Virus record (IMG/VR): IMGVR_UViG_3300006749_000023
Location: 1-46,963 of that record
Length of the DNA stretch: 46,963 bases
DNA from: a virus
Reading direction: 5' to 3' (one strand)
This document shows, one piece after another, positions 17,571-27,121 of this stretch. A program made the translations under genes and the position numbers. Within the stretch, counting starts at the first letter, position 1. Each line of letters begins with the position of its first letter. Below the pieces are notes generated by a model. The model was given only the letters and a program-made list of their open reading frames with translations. It did no database searches and had not been told where the DNA came from.

Positions 17571-18584
17571 TTATGTAGCTAATACTAATTCAACTTGTTT
17601 TTTAATATCCATTAACATTTCATCATTAACAGGATTCTTTAAAAATTCTACAACTCCAGGTCTAGTAGTAGCTATTTTACTACTTGTCTTTTTATGATGT
17701 ATATAACCATCAGATCTTGTAGTTAAAATATTTAAAGCTAAAGCATCTTTAACCATAGAGTTAATTCTTAAATCTTCCATATCCATTCTAGATGCATCAA
17801 TAAAGTTTTTAGCTGCTAAATTAACATCTGATTCTCTTCCATCTCCATTAATATAAGAATCTGCTTCTTCATATAATATATCTAATGGAGTTGATTCAGT
17901 AAACTGAGAACTATTATAAGTAAACAATTTTATCATATGCATAAGTTTATTTTTATCTTCATCATATAAATCACTTAAAATACCAAGAGCTTTATTTCTA
18001 ATTTTAGCATCTTTAGTTCTTGTTCCTGCAGTTTCTTTTACTTTATCTAAATAAAATTTATATTTACCAATTCTTTTTGCAGTTTCTAAATTTGGAGCAA
18101 CTAAAGAAAATCCACCTGCTTCAATAGCTAAAAGTTTTATTCTATCATATGGATCAACTTTAGGATCAATAAATACAGGATCATTACCTACTTTAATTGT
18201 TATTTTATTCCAAAAAGCTTTGTTATCAGGTCTAACTACTTGAACTTTACTCCAGAATTCTGGATCATTTTCACTAATAACATTAGCTGCTAATTCTTTT
18301 TCTAATTCTACAACGTGCTTTCTTATTTGTTTTACTTTTGCAGCTTTTTCATCTGCTGGTAGTGTTTTTATTTCTGGTGCAAATTCATTAAGACCAGTTA
18401 CATATCTTAGTATTCCATTTCTTTCTAGACATATAATACTTTCACTATGAAAAGCTCCTTCATACAATGTCATATTATATTTTTCTAATCCCATATTTTC
18501 TATATCAGGATTAAAAAATGGTCTAATAGCAATTGTGCTGTCTTTAACAGCGTTAGTTTTTTCTGTAATAGTTACATTTTCCAT
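17571..18584 (-). CDS. Conserved virion-region protein, 337 aa
   Basis: Mostly helical and acidic/basic mixed; no known domain is recognised. Features are AIRPFFNPDIENMGLEKYNM and LYEGAFHSESIICLERNGILRYVTG in the first 70 residues. A charged helix follows (KAAKVKQIRKHVVELEKELA), then a Lys-rich central part with VDPYDRIKLLAIEAGGFSLVAPN. It is encoded directly after the major capsid gene and its partial terminator, and directly before the connector-like gene. That position in crAss-like genomes holds a conserved structural or capsid-associated protein. A role in the head is inferred from context only. Confidence 0.6.
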   Translation of the reverse strand: MENVTITEKTNAVKDSTIAIRPFFNPDIENMGLEKYNMTLYEGAFHSESIICLERNGILRYVTGLNEFAPEIKTLPADEKAAKVKQIRKHVVELEKELAANVISENDPEFWSKVQVVRPDNKAFWNKITIKVGNDPVFIDPKVDPYDRIKLLAIEAGGFSLVAPNLETAKRIGKYKFYLDKVKETAGTRTKDAKIRNKALGILSDLYDEDKNKLMHMIKLFTYNSSQFTESTPLDILYEEADSYINGDGRESDVNLAAKNFIDASRMDMEDLRINSMVKDALALNILTTRSDGYIHHKKTSSKIATTRPGVVEFLKNPVNDEMLMDIKKQVELVLAT

Positions 18585-18628
18585 TTTAATAGTTTTAATC
18601 AGTTTTTAATTTTGGTTTAAAAGAAATA

Positions 18629-18650
18629 GGGAGGAGCACTTGGCTCCCCC
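18629..18650 (-). terminator. Terminator-like hairpin after the major capsid gene
   Basis: GGAGC and GCTCC pair around a 5-base loop, with further G-C pairs outside one mismatch. On the minus strand the stem is followed by CTATTTCTTTT, a weak T-rich tail. It may let part of the transcription through, giving high capsid mRNA and lower downstream mRNA. Confidence 0.6.
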
Positions 18651-18671
18651 TCATTTCATAATATATATTGA

Positions 18672-20297
18672 TTAGAATGATCCTCCAGTTACTGGGTTTC
18701 TCATAACAATCTTTAATACCTTAGTTGGGTCTTTTACCCAAACAGAAGGCATGGTTTGTGTCATCATTACACGATAACCATTGAAGTGTCCTGAAGAAGC
18801 AAATCCTTGAGTTCTTCCCATGTAGTCCATAGTACCATTTTGGTAGAACCACTTAAGAGCATTATCCCAAGAAAGCTTTAATAAGAAGATGTTGTCATTT
18901 CCTTCATCAGTTACATCAAAGATGATGAAGCTGTAAGAAGATAATGGACGACCATCTACTAATGGATTTTCAATGTCATTAGTATTTAAGTTATCAAATG
19001 CTGGATTCAATACAAATTTAACATTAGCTAAGAAAGGAATGATAAAGCTAGTGTATGCATATCCATACCCTAAATCCATACCAGATCCAGTAATAGCACC
19101 AATGTTATCTAAGTTTGTAACAGCACCTAAACCTGCTGAAGTTCCATTAGCTTCAACTCTAATAGCTTCATTTACTAATTGCATACCTCCAATTCCAGTT
19201 TGAACAACTAATTGTCTCTTTGGATCTGGACCATCAAATTCTACTTTACCAGCATAGAAGTTATATAGTTCATTTTTGAACATATCTAAGCTAAATGCAG
19301 ATTTGTTGTATACACGTTTGAAAGAGTTATCTAACTGCTTCCAAAGACCAACAGAAAGTCTGATGTCATCTGGACCGTCTTGTCTAACTCTACCACCATG
19401 ACCCCACATTAAATAACATTCAATGTCATTAGCAATTTTAGTAAGGTGTGCTGCTTCAAGAGACGTTAAGAACGTTCTAGAAAGAGAACCATTATCAAAT
19501 GCTTTTTTAATGTAATCTTTACCCATTGCTCCTGCAATTGACTCAATAGAATCTAAAGAAGGATCTAGGTTTTTGTCAAAGTTTCTCCAAATTTCAGTTA
19601 CAGGTACAGTACCATCAGCATTCATACCACCTTTGATCATAAGATCAGCACGTGATGAAACTGAATAATGTACGTGTGCTTCAGCTCCTCCAACAAAGTT
19701 GTAGAATTCTCTGAATCCTGCTCCTGTTTGAATATCAGAGAATCTTTCTCCGTATTCACCCCTTGCAGAACCTTTTCTGAAGAATTTAGTACCAGCAGCA
19801 AAGTATTTTGTTTCAATACCTGTGCCAGTAGCGTTATTAACTAAAGTACAAGTATAAACCCATCCATCTCCTACAGGGACAATGTCATCTGCAGTAATGT
19901 AAAGTTCAAGACCATTGTACTTATCATAAGTAATGATGTCCCCATGACCAAACTCTCTTTTAGAAAGTCTGATTTTGAAAGGTTCACCATCTTTCCCGTC
20001 TCCATCAGTTAATCCACTTATGCCCATTGACATAGGAAGAGACTGAGAAACAGGTGTTTGCCATTTGTACTCACCTCTAGCATTGTCCACCATAATTGTG
20101 TTCTTACCACCAAACGATGCCATTTGATACAAAGGCATTTCTACCTTTTGCGTCATAGCCCACAGTTCCACTGGACCCATGTCCATTGGCTCTGCATCAC
20201 CAAGCATTTGTGTTAAGTGATATGAATCAATATGAGAACTAGCCTGGTAAGACGTGTCTCTTAGAAAGAGACCATTGTTTAAAACCGGTGTTGCCAT
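18672..20297 (-). CDS. Major capsid protein (HK97 fold, crAss-like)
   Basis: 541 residues, acidic/aromatic, with balanced codon use unlike its AT-biased neighbours, as expected for the most abundant protein. The N-terminal part (SSHIDSYHLTQMLGDAEPMD, then ELWAMTQKVEMPLYQMASFGG) and the long middle (FRKGSARGEYGERFSDIQTG, GREFY-type loops) fit the crAss-like major capsid family as I recall it. The ending VKDPTKVLKIVMRNPVTGGSF is a typical strand-rich tail. It follows the scaffold-like gene after 42 bases and is followed by a terminator-like hairpin. I identify it by these features plus the TerL-portal-scaffold-MCP order. It assembles the capsid shell. Confidence 0.85.
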   Translation of the reverse strand: MATPVLNNGLFLRDTSYQASSHIDSYHLTQMLGDAEPMDMGPVELWAMTQKVEMPLYQMASFGGKNTIMVDNARGEYKWQTPVSQSLPMSMGISGLTDGDGKDGEPFKIRLSKREFGHGDIITYDKYNGLELYITADDIVPVGDGWVYTCTLVNNATGTGIETKYFAAGTKFFRKGSARGEYGERFSDIQTGAGFREFYNFVGGAEAHVHYSVSSRADLMIKGGMNADGTVPVTEIWRNFDKNLDPSLDSIESIAGAMGKDYIKKAFDNGSLSRTFLTSLEAAHLTKIANDIECYLMWGHGGRVRQDGPDDIRLSVGLWKQLDNSFKRVYNKSAFSLDMFKNELYNFYAGKVEFDGPDPKRQLVVQTGIGGMQLVNEAIRVEANGTSAGLGAVTNLDNIGAITGSGMDLGYGYAYTSFIIPFLANVKFVLNPAFDNLNTNDIENPLVDGRPLSSYSFIIFDVTDEGNDNIFLLKLSWDNALKWFYQNGTMDYMGRTQGFASSGHFNGYRVMMTQTMPSVWVKDPTKVLKIVMRNPVTGGSF

Positions 20298-20339
20298 TTT
20301 TTCACTTTTTAAAATTAATAATTATTGTTGTTGTCTATG

Positions 20340-21638
20340 TTAAAATCTTTTAAATATATTAGAACTTCTTGGAAGAGTACGTCTGTTAGAACTTGGCTTT
20401 TCATTTGAAGTTACTCCACCGCTAGAATGTTTTTTAGTTGACTGAGCAGTTTTTAATTTTCTAACTGTTTGTTCAACTGCTTTATTTGTTCCTTTAGACA
20501 TAAGTTGATCTTTATATCCTTTTGGATCAGCTAAAAGCCATAATGCTTCTGTAACTAAATTATAGTTTGGTTCTACAAATTGATACTTTTCTAATAAGTG
20601 ACCTAATAAGTTTGTTTGTGAGCCATTAATAGATGGGTAAGCTGGATTAACTAATCCGTTATATAAAAGAGCTTGAGTCTTTTTATTAACTTTCATATCA
20701 CCTACTTTACCATCTTTAAGTGTATCATACACATTGGCCATATAATTTTCTGATGCTTTTTGTTGTTGAGCTTTCATTTGTTCTTGTTGTTGTAATTTTC
20801 TTGCTACAACTTGCTCTTGCATTTTATCTAATTTTGGTTTAAACTTGCTTGCTTGTTTTTCAAGTTTACCAAGATCTTTCCAAATTTCTATTTCTTCTTG
20901 AATATCTTCTGCACTTCCATATCCTGTAGCTGTTAAATATTCTCTAACAATATGAGCTTGACCATCTTCATTATCTAATGAAAGTTCACGCACTTGTTCT
21001 ACTTGAGCTAATGCACCAAATAATCCTTTAAGATCTGTGCCACCGTCAGCTACATATTTTGCAGCAACTTGTAATTCTTGTGGTAAACTATTAAAAAATT
21101 GTTTTGGTGTTTCTTTTCTAACTTTATTAGCTCTATCATCCATATTAGCTTGGATAAGCTCTTTCCAATCTTTTGCAGTATAATCATCTAAATTTTTATC
21201 ATCATCAAAAGGAATAATTTGTTCATCTTCAATCATTTTTTTGAAGACATCAGTCATATCACTCATTCTCCTTCTACCTGATGTTGTAGATTTTTCATCT
21301 TCTTTTTCAGCTAAATCTAAACCTTCATTAAGTATTTCATCTACCTCATCTTTAGAAACTTTTTCTTCTGTAGTAGTTTCTTTTACTTCAGTCTTAACTT
21401 CTTCTTGTTTAGCTTCAACTTTAATTTCTTCTTTTGTATCTTCTTTTATTTCTTCAGCTTTAGGTTCTTCTTTACCATCTAAAAATGATAAATCAACTTT
21501 TTCTGGTTTTGAAAATACATTAGGTTTTTTTGTTTCTGGAGTAACAACAGAATCTGCTCCTGGAGCACCGTTAAAGATCTCATCCAAGTTTACATCTACT
21601 TCTTTTACTGTTGTCGTTTCTTGCATTTTTTCTGACAT
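20340..21638 (-). CDS. Scaffold-like acidic coiled-coil protein, 432 aa
   Basis: Residues about 50-125 are a low-complexity acidic/basic stretch (KAEEIKEDTKEEIKVEAKQ and similar), followed by predicted helices. Residues about 265-300 are Gln/Lys-rich (ARKLQQQEQMKAQQQKA) and the C-terminus is basic (NRRTLPRSSNIFKRF). An acidic, helical protein with a basic C-terminal tail between portal and major capsid genes is what a scaffolding protein looks like; the basic tail would touch the capsid protein. No protease motif is seen. Function is inferred from composition and gene order. Confidence 0.65.
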   Translation of the reverse strand: MSEKMQETTTVKEVDVNLDEIFNGAPGADSVVTPETKKPNVFSKPEKVDLSFLDGKEEPKAEEIKEDTKEEIKVEAKQEEVKTEVKETTTEEKVSKDEVDEILNEGLDLAEKEDEKSTTSGRRRMSDMTDVFKKMIEDEQIIPFDDDKNLDDYTAKDWKELIQANMDDRANKVRKETPKQFFNSLPQELQVAAKYVADGGTDLKGLFGALAQVEQVRELSLDNEDGQAHIVREYLTATGYGSAEDIQEEIEIWKDLGKLEKQASKFKPKLDKMQEQVVARKLQQQEQMKAQQQKASENYMANVYDTLKDGKVGDMKVNKKTQALLYNGLVNPAYPSINGSQTNLLGHLLEKYQFVEPNYNLVTEALWLLADPKGYKDQLMSKGTNKAVEQTVRKLKTAQSTKKHSSGGVTSNEKPSSNRRTLPRSSNIFKRF

Positions 21639-21759
21639 AATTATATGGTTTTATTATTATTTACTGGTTATTACATATATAATATACAAAAGTTTTATAC
21701 CATAAACCATTTAAATTTAAAAAAAAAGAAAGATTTTTTGTAGTATATAGCTAAGTATA

Positions 21760-24525
21760 CTATTTCTTATCTTTTTTAGATGGTTTGGTAGTTTTTTCTA
21801 CATCATATTTGTTTTTATTTTCACGTGCAATTGCTAAATTCTTTTCAGCTATTTGTCTTTGAGTAGCAAGTTTTTCTCTTTCAATTTGTAATTTAGATTT
21901 TTCAAAAGTATTTTTTGTAGTTGCTTGCTCACGTTTGAAGTTCATTTGTTCTCTATACTCATCTCTTTTACGTATATCTTCCATTGCATCTTGAAAATCA
22001 CTCTGTTGATTTTGATTTATATCTTGCATAGATCCATAACCAGCAGCTCTAATTTCTGCAACAGTAATATCTTTTTGTCTATCTTTATCATCTTGTTGTG
22101 CTTGGAACTGTCTTTGTGCTTCAGCTTCTTGTGCTGCAGCTTGTTGCTGTTGTTCAGCCATTTGTTGCTGTTGTTGCATTTGCTGCTGTTGTTGAGTTTG
22201 TTGTTTAGTCTCAGCATCTTTAAGCACATCTGTAACTTCTGCTATACTTGTTGCTTTAATAACATTACCAAGATCATATATAGATGCACCAGTAGTATTA
22301 TTAGTTAAAGCCATTTGTTTTAATTGATCAAGTATTTGTCTATGATTTGTTTTTGTAGTACAAAATACATTAAAATCTCTAAGTAAAAGTTTAGTACCAT
22401 TAATTTGAAAATTAACTTTTTCTGCCTCAGAAGTAATATAACTTAATCTAACAGAAGGATTAGTACTATGATAATATTGAGATAAATCAGTTCTCATTTG
22501 ATGTACACGTGGCATTAAGTGATCAGAATGCTGTGTAAAATACATTTCTGTTTGAGAATATGATTGATTCATTGCTTGAGTAACACCTGTTGCTGTTTGT
22601 TGTGCAATTGGAGTTCCCATTCTTTGAGGATTAATACCTATTGATTCAAATGCTTGACCTTTAAAATGATTAGCTAATTGAATTCTTGACATCAATCTAT
22701 TTGTTTGTTCTAAGTTTAATGTTTGATAATGATTAAAATTAGTAGCATTTTCTGTATTAGTAATAGAAGTATCTAATGGCATCATACCAAAATCTTTCAT
22801 TGCTACATAAGCTTTTGCTAAATTATTCTTACCCCAATCTTCACCCATTGAGTGTCGTGGTAAAGCATTTTGATCAAACATAATAACAGTACCTAATTCA
22901 TCTACTAGTATATCTGCTATTTGATTATTAACCATATTATAACCTATTTGATATGGTTTCATTAAATCAACAAGTGATGTAGATCTTGTATTTCTATCAG
23001 AAAATACTCTTCCTTCTATTGGTAGTTTACATCCATATAAAGAATTATCACCTTTGAATTGATATTCTATTCTTCCTGGCTTTTGTTTATTAATACCTAA
23101 ATATATTGGAGATTCATCTGATGTATCATTTCTCCATGATGTAGGTCCATTAGGTCCAATTTTAATACCACCCCATACTTCATTAATCCAAAAATAATCA
23201 ATATGCTCACCTTGAATTAAATTTTCTTTTGTTTTTTGTTTAAATAATTTAGTATTATATACAGGTTTATCTGTAACTTTATATGTTTCATCAACTATTT
23301 CTTGCATTAAAGCACCATCTTCTGTAATTCTAGTTAAATGACCAACTTTTCTTTGTGTCTTCCAATAACATGTTGTAACACGCATCATGTTATAATCACC
23401 CCATGTCATTATATCATCACCTTCTGATAATATAGCTTGTACAACATCACCTCCATATTGACTGGCATTCATGTCACTATTACTAACTAATTTTCTATAT
23501 GCTAAACCTGGTCTTTGTGTATTCCATTCATGAGATCTAGTAGCATCATAATAAGAACCATCATTTTGCATACCATTATCTAAATAAATTGCATTAGCAG
23601 CTGGATAAATACGTTCTAATGATGTAAGTTGATCTTCAGTCATTAAATATCCATATACATCAATAACATCAGCTACACTCATCATATCACATTTACCTGC
23701 AAAATTAGAATCAGATATATATCTTGAGTCAGGAGATTTTTGATAAAATGTTAATGCTGGATTCCATAATTCTACATCATAGTCATCTTCCATCATACGG
23801 AAATGCCAAAATTCTCTATCACAAATAAGCATATCTTTAAATGCTCTTTCTTCAAGTTCTTGCATTTTAAATCTTTCTTCATCAACATTTAATTGATGAT
23901 GTGCCCATTCTTCTATTAAACTTCTATAATCTTTAGAAAAGAAATCTTGTATTTCTGGTAATGTTTTTAATTTTTCTGGTGCAATATTTTGTTGAAACTC
24001 TTCTGATTCAGGATTAGCTCCTTGTTGAACCATTTTCATAATTAACTGATTTCTTGCATCAGTTAATAGTGATTCTTCTATTTGTATTCTTTTTTGTTCT
24101 AACATCTCATTATAAGACGTATCATCAACAGCTCTAAACTGAACTTTAGAATATCTTTTTGAAAACTCACCAACAAGAACATTAATTACATTAGGTATTA
24201 TAGGATAAAATTTTAACTCTAATGCTGTTTGATCTTCTTTAGTTAATATATTAATAAGATCTGTATAGTCATTATCATCTTCAATAATATAATCTGTTTT
24301 ATCAATTATACCTTTTGCAAGTTTATAATTTTTTAATATTTTTCTTGCATTATCTCTAAGATAATCAAGACCTCTTTTTTCTAACCAATCTAGATTCCAC
24401 GCAGCCCACTTATCATCTTTTTCTTTAGCAGGTAAAAATTGTAGTGGTTGTGTTAATGATACTGAAGCATGTCTTCCATCTGCTTTAGCACCATTTTTTA
24501 GTTGCATTGCGCTTAATACTTTCAT
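21760..24525 (-). CDS. Portal protein with long Q-rich coiled-coil C-terminus
   Basis: 921 residues, in the size range of crAss-like portals. The first 700 residues carry portal-like features: KDDKWAAWNLDWLEKRGLDY near the start, VINVLVGEFSKRYSKVQFRA, an aromatic wing region, and a segment FESIGINPQRMGTPIAQQTA before the crown. Residues about 760-800 are Gln-rich runs and residues 800-921 a long charged helix (KSKLQIEREKLATQRQIAEK), resembling the barrel seen in P22-type portals. It forms the dodecameric DNA gate at one capsid vertex. It is encoded after TerL with only a 38-residue gene between. Confidence 0.88.
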   Translation of the reverse strand: MKVLSAMQLKNGAKADGRHASVSLTQPLQFLPAKEKDDKWAAWNLDWLEKRGLDYLRDNARKILKNYKLAKGIIDKTDYIIEDDNDYTDLINILTKEDQTALELKFYPIIPNVINVLVGEFSKRYSKVQFRAVDDTSYNEMLEQKRIQIEESLLTDARNQLIMKMVQQGANPESEEFQQNIAPEKLKTLPEIQDFFSKDYRSLIEEWAHHQLNVDEERFKMQELEERAFKDMLICDREFWHFRMMEDDYDVELWNPALTFYQKSPDSRYISDSNFAGKCDMMSVADVIDVYGYLMTEDQLTSLERIYPAANAIYLDNGMQNDGSYYDATRSHEWNTQRPGLAYRKLVSNSDMNASQYGGDVVQAILSEGDDIMTWGDYNMMRVTTCYWKTQRKVGHLTRITEDGALMQEIVDETYKVTDKPVYNTKLFKQKTKENLIQGEHIDYFWINEVWGGIKIGPNGPTSWRNDTSDESPIYLGINKQKPGRIEYQFKGDNSLYGCKLPIEGRVFSDRNTRSTSLVDLMKPYQIGYNMVNNQIADILVDELGTVIMFDQNALPRHSMGEDWGKNNLAKAYVAMKDFGMMPLDTSITNTENATNFNHYQTLNLEQTNRLMSRIQLANHFKGQAFESIGINPQRMGTPIAQQTATGVTQAMNQSYSQTEMYFTQHSDHLMPRVHQMRTDLSQYYHSTNPSVRLSYITSEAEKVNFQINGTKLLLRDFNVFCTTKTNHRQILDQLKQMALTNNTTGASIYDLGNVIKATSIAEVTDVLKDAETKQQTQQQQQMQQQQQMAEQQQQAAAQEAEAQRQFQAQQDDKDRQKDITVAEIRAAGYGSMQDINQNQQSDFQDAMEDIRKRDEYREQMNFKREQATTKNTFEKSKLQIEREKLATQRQIAEKNLAIARENKNKYDVEKTTKPSKKDKK

Positions 24526-24528
24526 AAT

Positions 24529-24645
24529 TTAGTTTTCTTCATTTGAATTATAAACCACATCATCATAATCATATACATAAATATATTGAATATGGGAATA
24601 TGGAGAATCCCAATCTATTGTTGTTGTAGTTACCCAATCATACAT
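24529..24645 (-). CDS. Tiny acidic, Tyr-rich protein between TerL and portal, 38 aa
   Basis: The minus strand encodes 38 residues starting MYDWVTTTTIDWD and ending SNEEN, with a central IQYIYVYDYDDVVY. The ATG overlaps the TerL stop as TAATG, and the stop is 3 bases before the portal ATG, so it is translated as part of a coupled chain. It is acidic and rich in Tyr, Asp and Val. No family is recognised. A small packaging-motor or portal accessory is possible from position. Confidence 0.6.
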   Translation of the reverse strand: MYDWVTTTTIDWDSPYSHIQYIYVYDYDDVVYNSNEEN

Positions 24646-26837
24646 TACTTAATATTTTTAAAAGGATTTCTTCTTTTTTTAAGTATGTTATTATTTTTTT
24701 TCCTTCCTATATTACTAAAAGGTCTCATAGATAATTTATACAAATTTTGTGAATTATCCAAAGATTCTAGTGATTTATCTCTCTCTTTACGTTTAACATA
24801 CCCTCTATTTGCTTGTTGCATCTTTGCAAATGCTACTAATGCAGCAAATGATACAAGTCTATCTACGTTTAATCCTGGATAGTATTGTAACATTTCTGTT
24901 ATTAACATTTTATCTGGTATTCTTTCTACACCAAACTTTACATTTAATACCTCACCATTATCATCAAGTTCTTCATCTATTGATTCTCTTATAAATTCTA
25001 TAGCATATGATATAAGATGACTTTTAAATAAAGTACCTGTATTTTTCCAACCATATTCTTGAAATACATTACTATTAGATCCAAGATCTTTAAGAAATAC
25101 CATTTGTGATTTTGGTACTAAATATTTTTGTTTTCTTTTTGAAATCATATATTGAATAAATAATGATATATTATTTTCTACAATAGTCCATGCATTATAC
25201 CATTCAATAATTCTTTCTAGTTGTTCATGTGTTTTACTTATGTCATCATATCTACCACACCATGTTGCAACTATTTTATCTCCTTCTATAAAAGTTTCTA
25301 ATCCTTCTGGTGTTTCTTTTGTTACTTCTACAGGATTTTTATATACAATAATACTACATAAAGAATCTGATGTAGTTGTTTTACCTTCTGACACAGGGTC
25401 AATAGATGCGTAATAAGTTCCAAAATCTGGATTTTTTATAGGTCTTTCCCACACAGTAAGAACACCACCTTTATCTTCTCTTTTTTTATTTACAGGAAAT
25501 TCAGATATAGGTGCTCTATTTGATTTAATAGGTTTAATTCCTTTCTCATCTCTTTCTAATTCAATAAACTCATAAGAATATTCTTTACGTTCTATTCTTT
25601 GTAACTGTTTAGTAAGAAAACTTTGAGGAAATATAGAAGCTTTTCTATATGCAAATGCTTCTCCAATGTTTGTAGGTTTTTGAGATATACGTAATTGATA
25701 CTGTTCAGGATCTAACTCATCTTTCCATTCTTGTCTTTCTGTTGAAATAGCTTTTAAAGATGCCTCAATTAAAGAGTTGCCATATTTATCTATAAAAGGA
25801 GGCATAGACCATTGTTCTGGTATAAATAACCCAGCAATACCTATGGTACCTTTATCATCAATAAGATCTGTTTTTACACCTAAAATACCATTGGCTTCAG
25901 GTTGCATTATCATTTTCTTTAATGGTTCACATTGATCAAGATCACCCACTGAACCTGCAGCAATAAATTGTCCAGTTGTTATCATACCAGATGTCATAGC
26001 TGGTCTAATATACTCATACGTTTGATCCATCTTTGGTGCAATACCAGCCTCCTCATGAAAGAAGTAAGTACAAGGTCCACCTACACCTGTTGTTGCATTC
26101 TTTTCAAAAGATGCACCTTGTATTTTAGATCTAAGACCTCTTTGAGTTTTTCTGTTATTAACTCTTACTTCAATTTTTTGTTCCCATAAAAGAACTTTAT
26201 CTGGATTGTTTGGTCTATACCATGCAGTATGTTGATTAAGAAATGTTGCATATTCATCTAAAAATTTCCATGAACCTTTATCATTAATATAATCTTTTAA
26301 TGATGCACCTATTTTACATATTGATCCTTCTTCAAACCAATATTGATTAACAATTTTTGCCATATGAAAATAAGAAGAAGCAATCTGACGTTTTTTAAGA
26401 ATAGCTACATGTTTATAATTAATTTCAGCCATAATTTCATATAAAGCCATATGATACTGAGCATCTCTTACTTTAGCAAATCCATATTTTTTTTCTTCTT
26501 TATCAAAAATAGGTAAAAAGTTTAACCACATATAATAGTCACGTGTAATATACCATGTATCATTTTTACTATGATATATTACACCTTCTCTACATTTATT
26601 TTTTTGGTCATTCCAGTATTGTATAAAATCTTTAGATCTAAATGGTTTATCACAATAAAAACCATTTTTATTAAAATTAACTGCTTGTTCATTAAATAAT
26701 AATGCAGTTTTATCAAAATTATATTTACCTGGTTCTTTAAAAATAGAATCAATAAAAGATCTAAAATCCTCTATTGATTCAAATTTTGTTTCAGACCATT
26801 TATTGTCCTTGTATGTAGGTATAACCTTATACATCAA
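24645..26837 (-). CDS. terL: Terminase large subunit
   Basis: 730 residues. The ATPase half has a Walker A-like KKRQIASS (148-155) and a Walker B-like TYFFHEEAG (257-265). The nuclease half has the RNase H-like acidic set: ASID (Asp480), IVENN (Glu554) and VDRL (Asp659). It threads genome DNA into the procapsid and cuts concatemers. A Lys-rich tail ends the protein. The ATG overlaps the end of the GroES-like gene by 11 bases; a second Met one codon later is equally possible. The Walker A lacks the classical GKS/T, as is usual for many terminases of this kind. Confidence 0.93.
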   Translation of the reverse strand: MMYKVIPTYKDNKWSETKFESIEDFRSFIDSIFKEPGKYNFDKTALLFNEQAVNFNKNGFYCDKPFRSKDFIQYWNDQKNKCREGVIYHSKNDTWYITRDYYMWLNFLPIFDKEEKKYGFAKVRDAQYHMALYEIMAEINYKHVAILKKRQIASSYFHMAKIVNQYWFEEGSICKIGASLKDYINDKGSWKFLDEYATFLNQHTAWYRPNNPDKVLLWEQKIEVRVNNRKTQRGLRSKIQGASFEKNATTGVGGPCTYFFHEEAGIAPKMDQTYEYIRPAMTSGMITTGQFIAAGSVGDLDQCEPLKKMIMQPEANGILGVKTDLIDDKGTIGIAGLFIPEQWSMPPFIDKYGNSLIEASLKAISTERQEWKDELDPEQYQLRISQKPTNIGEAFAYRKASIFPQSFLTKQLQRIERKEYSYEFIELERDEKGIKPIKSNRAPISEFPVNKKREDKGGVLTVWERPIKNPDFGTYYASIDPVSEGKTTTSDSLCSIIVYKNPVEVTKETPEGLETFIEGDKIVATWCGRYDDISKTHEQLERIIEWYNAWTIVENNISLFIQYMISKRKQKYLVPKSQMVFLKDLGSNSNVFQEYGWKNTGTLFKSHLISYAIEFIRESIDEELDDNGEVLNVKFGVERIPDKMLITEMLQYYPGLNVDRLVSFAALVAFAKMQQANRGYVKRKERDKSLESLDNSQNLYKLSMRPFSNIGRKKNNNILKKRRNPFKNIK

Positions 26838-27102
26838 CTACTTTAGCAACAATATCTTGCTGATTAAATAATAAACATTCTTTACCTTCTGATTCAATAC
26901 TCATTGGAGTACCAAATTCACTTATTCTAACATTGTCTCCTTCTTTCATTGTTTTTACATCTTCACCAACTGACATTACTGTTCCTGTCATTGGATCTTC
27001 TTGTACTGAATCAGGAATATAAATTCCAGTGTTACCATAAGTTTCTTTTTTTTCATGTAACTTAATTAATACTTTGTTACCTAATGGAATAATTTTTTGC
27101 AT
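26827..27102 (-). CDS. GroES-like co-chaperonin
   Basis: 91 residues with the cpn10 signature order: IIPLGNKVLIKLHEK at the start, a mobile-loop-like ETYGNTGIYIPDSVQEDPM, then GTVMSVGEDVK, KEGDNVRISEFG and a closing strand LLFNQQDIVAKVVDV. Length fits co-chaperonin. It would pair with the host GroEL to fold capsid protein, as T4 gp31 does. It is encoded immediately before TerL and overlaps it by 11 bases. No GroEL gene is present in this window. Confidence 0.9.
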   Translation of the reverse strand: MQKIIPLGNKVLIKLHEKKETYGNTGIYIPDSVQEDPMTGTVMSVGEDVKTMKEGDNVRISEFGTPMSIESEGKECLLFNQQDIVAKVVDV

Positions 27103-27121
27103 TTTTTTTTATTTTTAGTTA

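Noticed and set aside
21760-24525. CAG/Q-run in the portal C-terminus as a mobile or simple-repeat insertion
   Set aside because: The Gln-rich runs are in frame and lead into a coiled coil typical of portal barrels.
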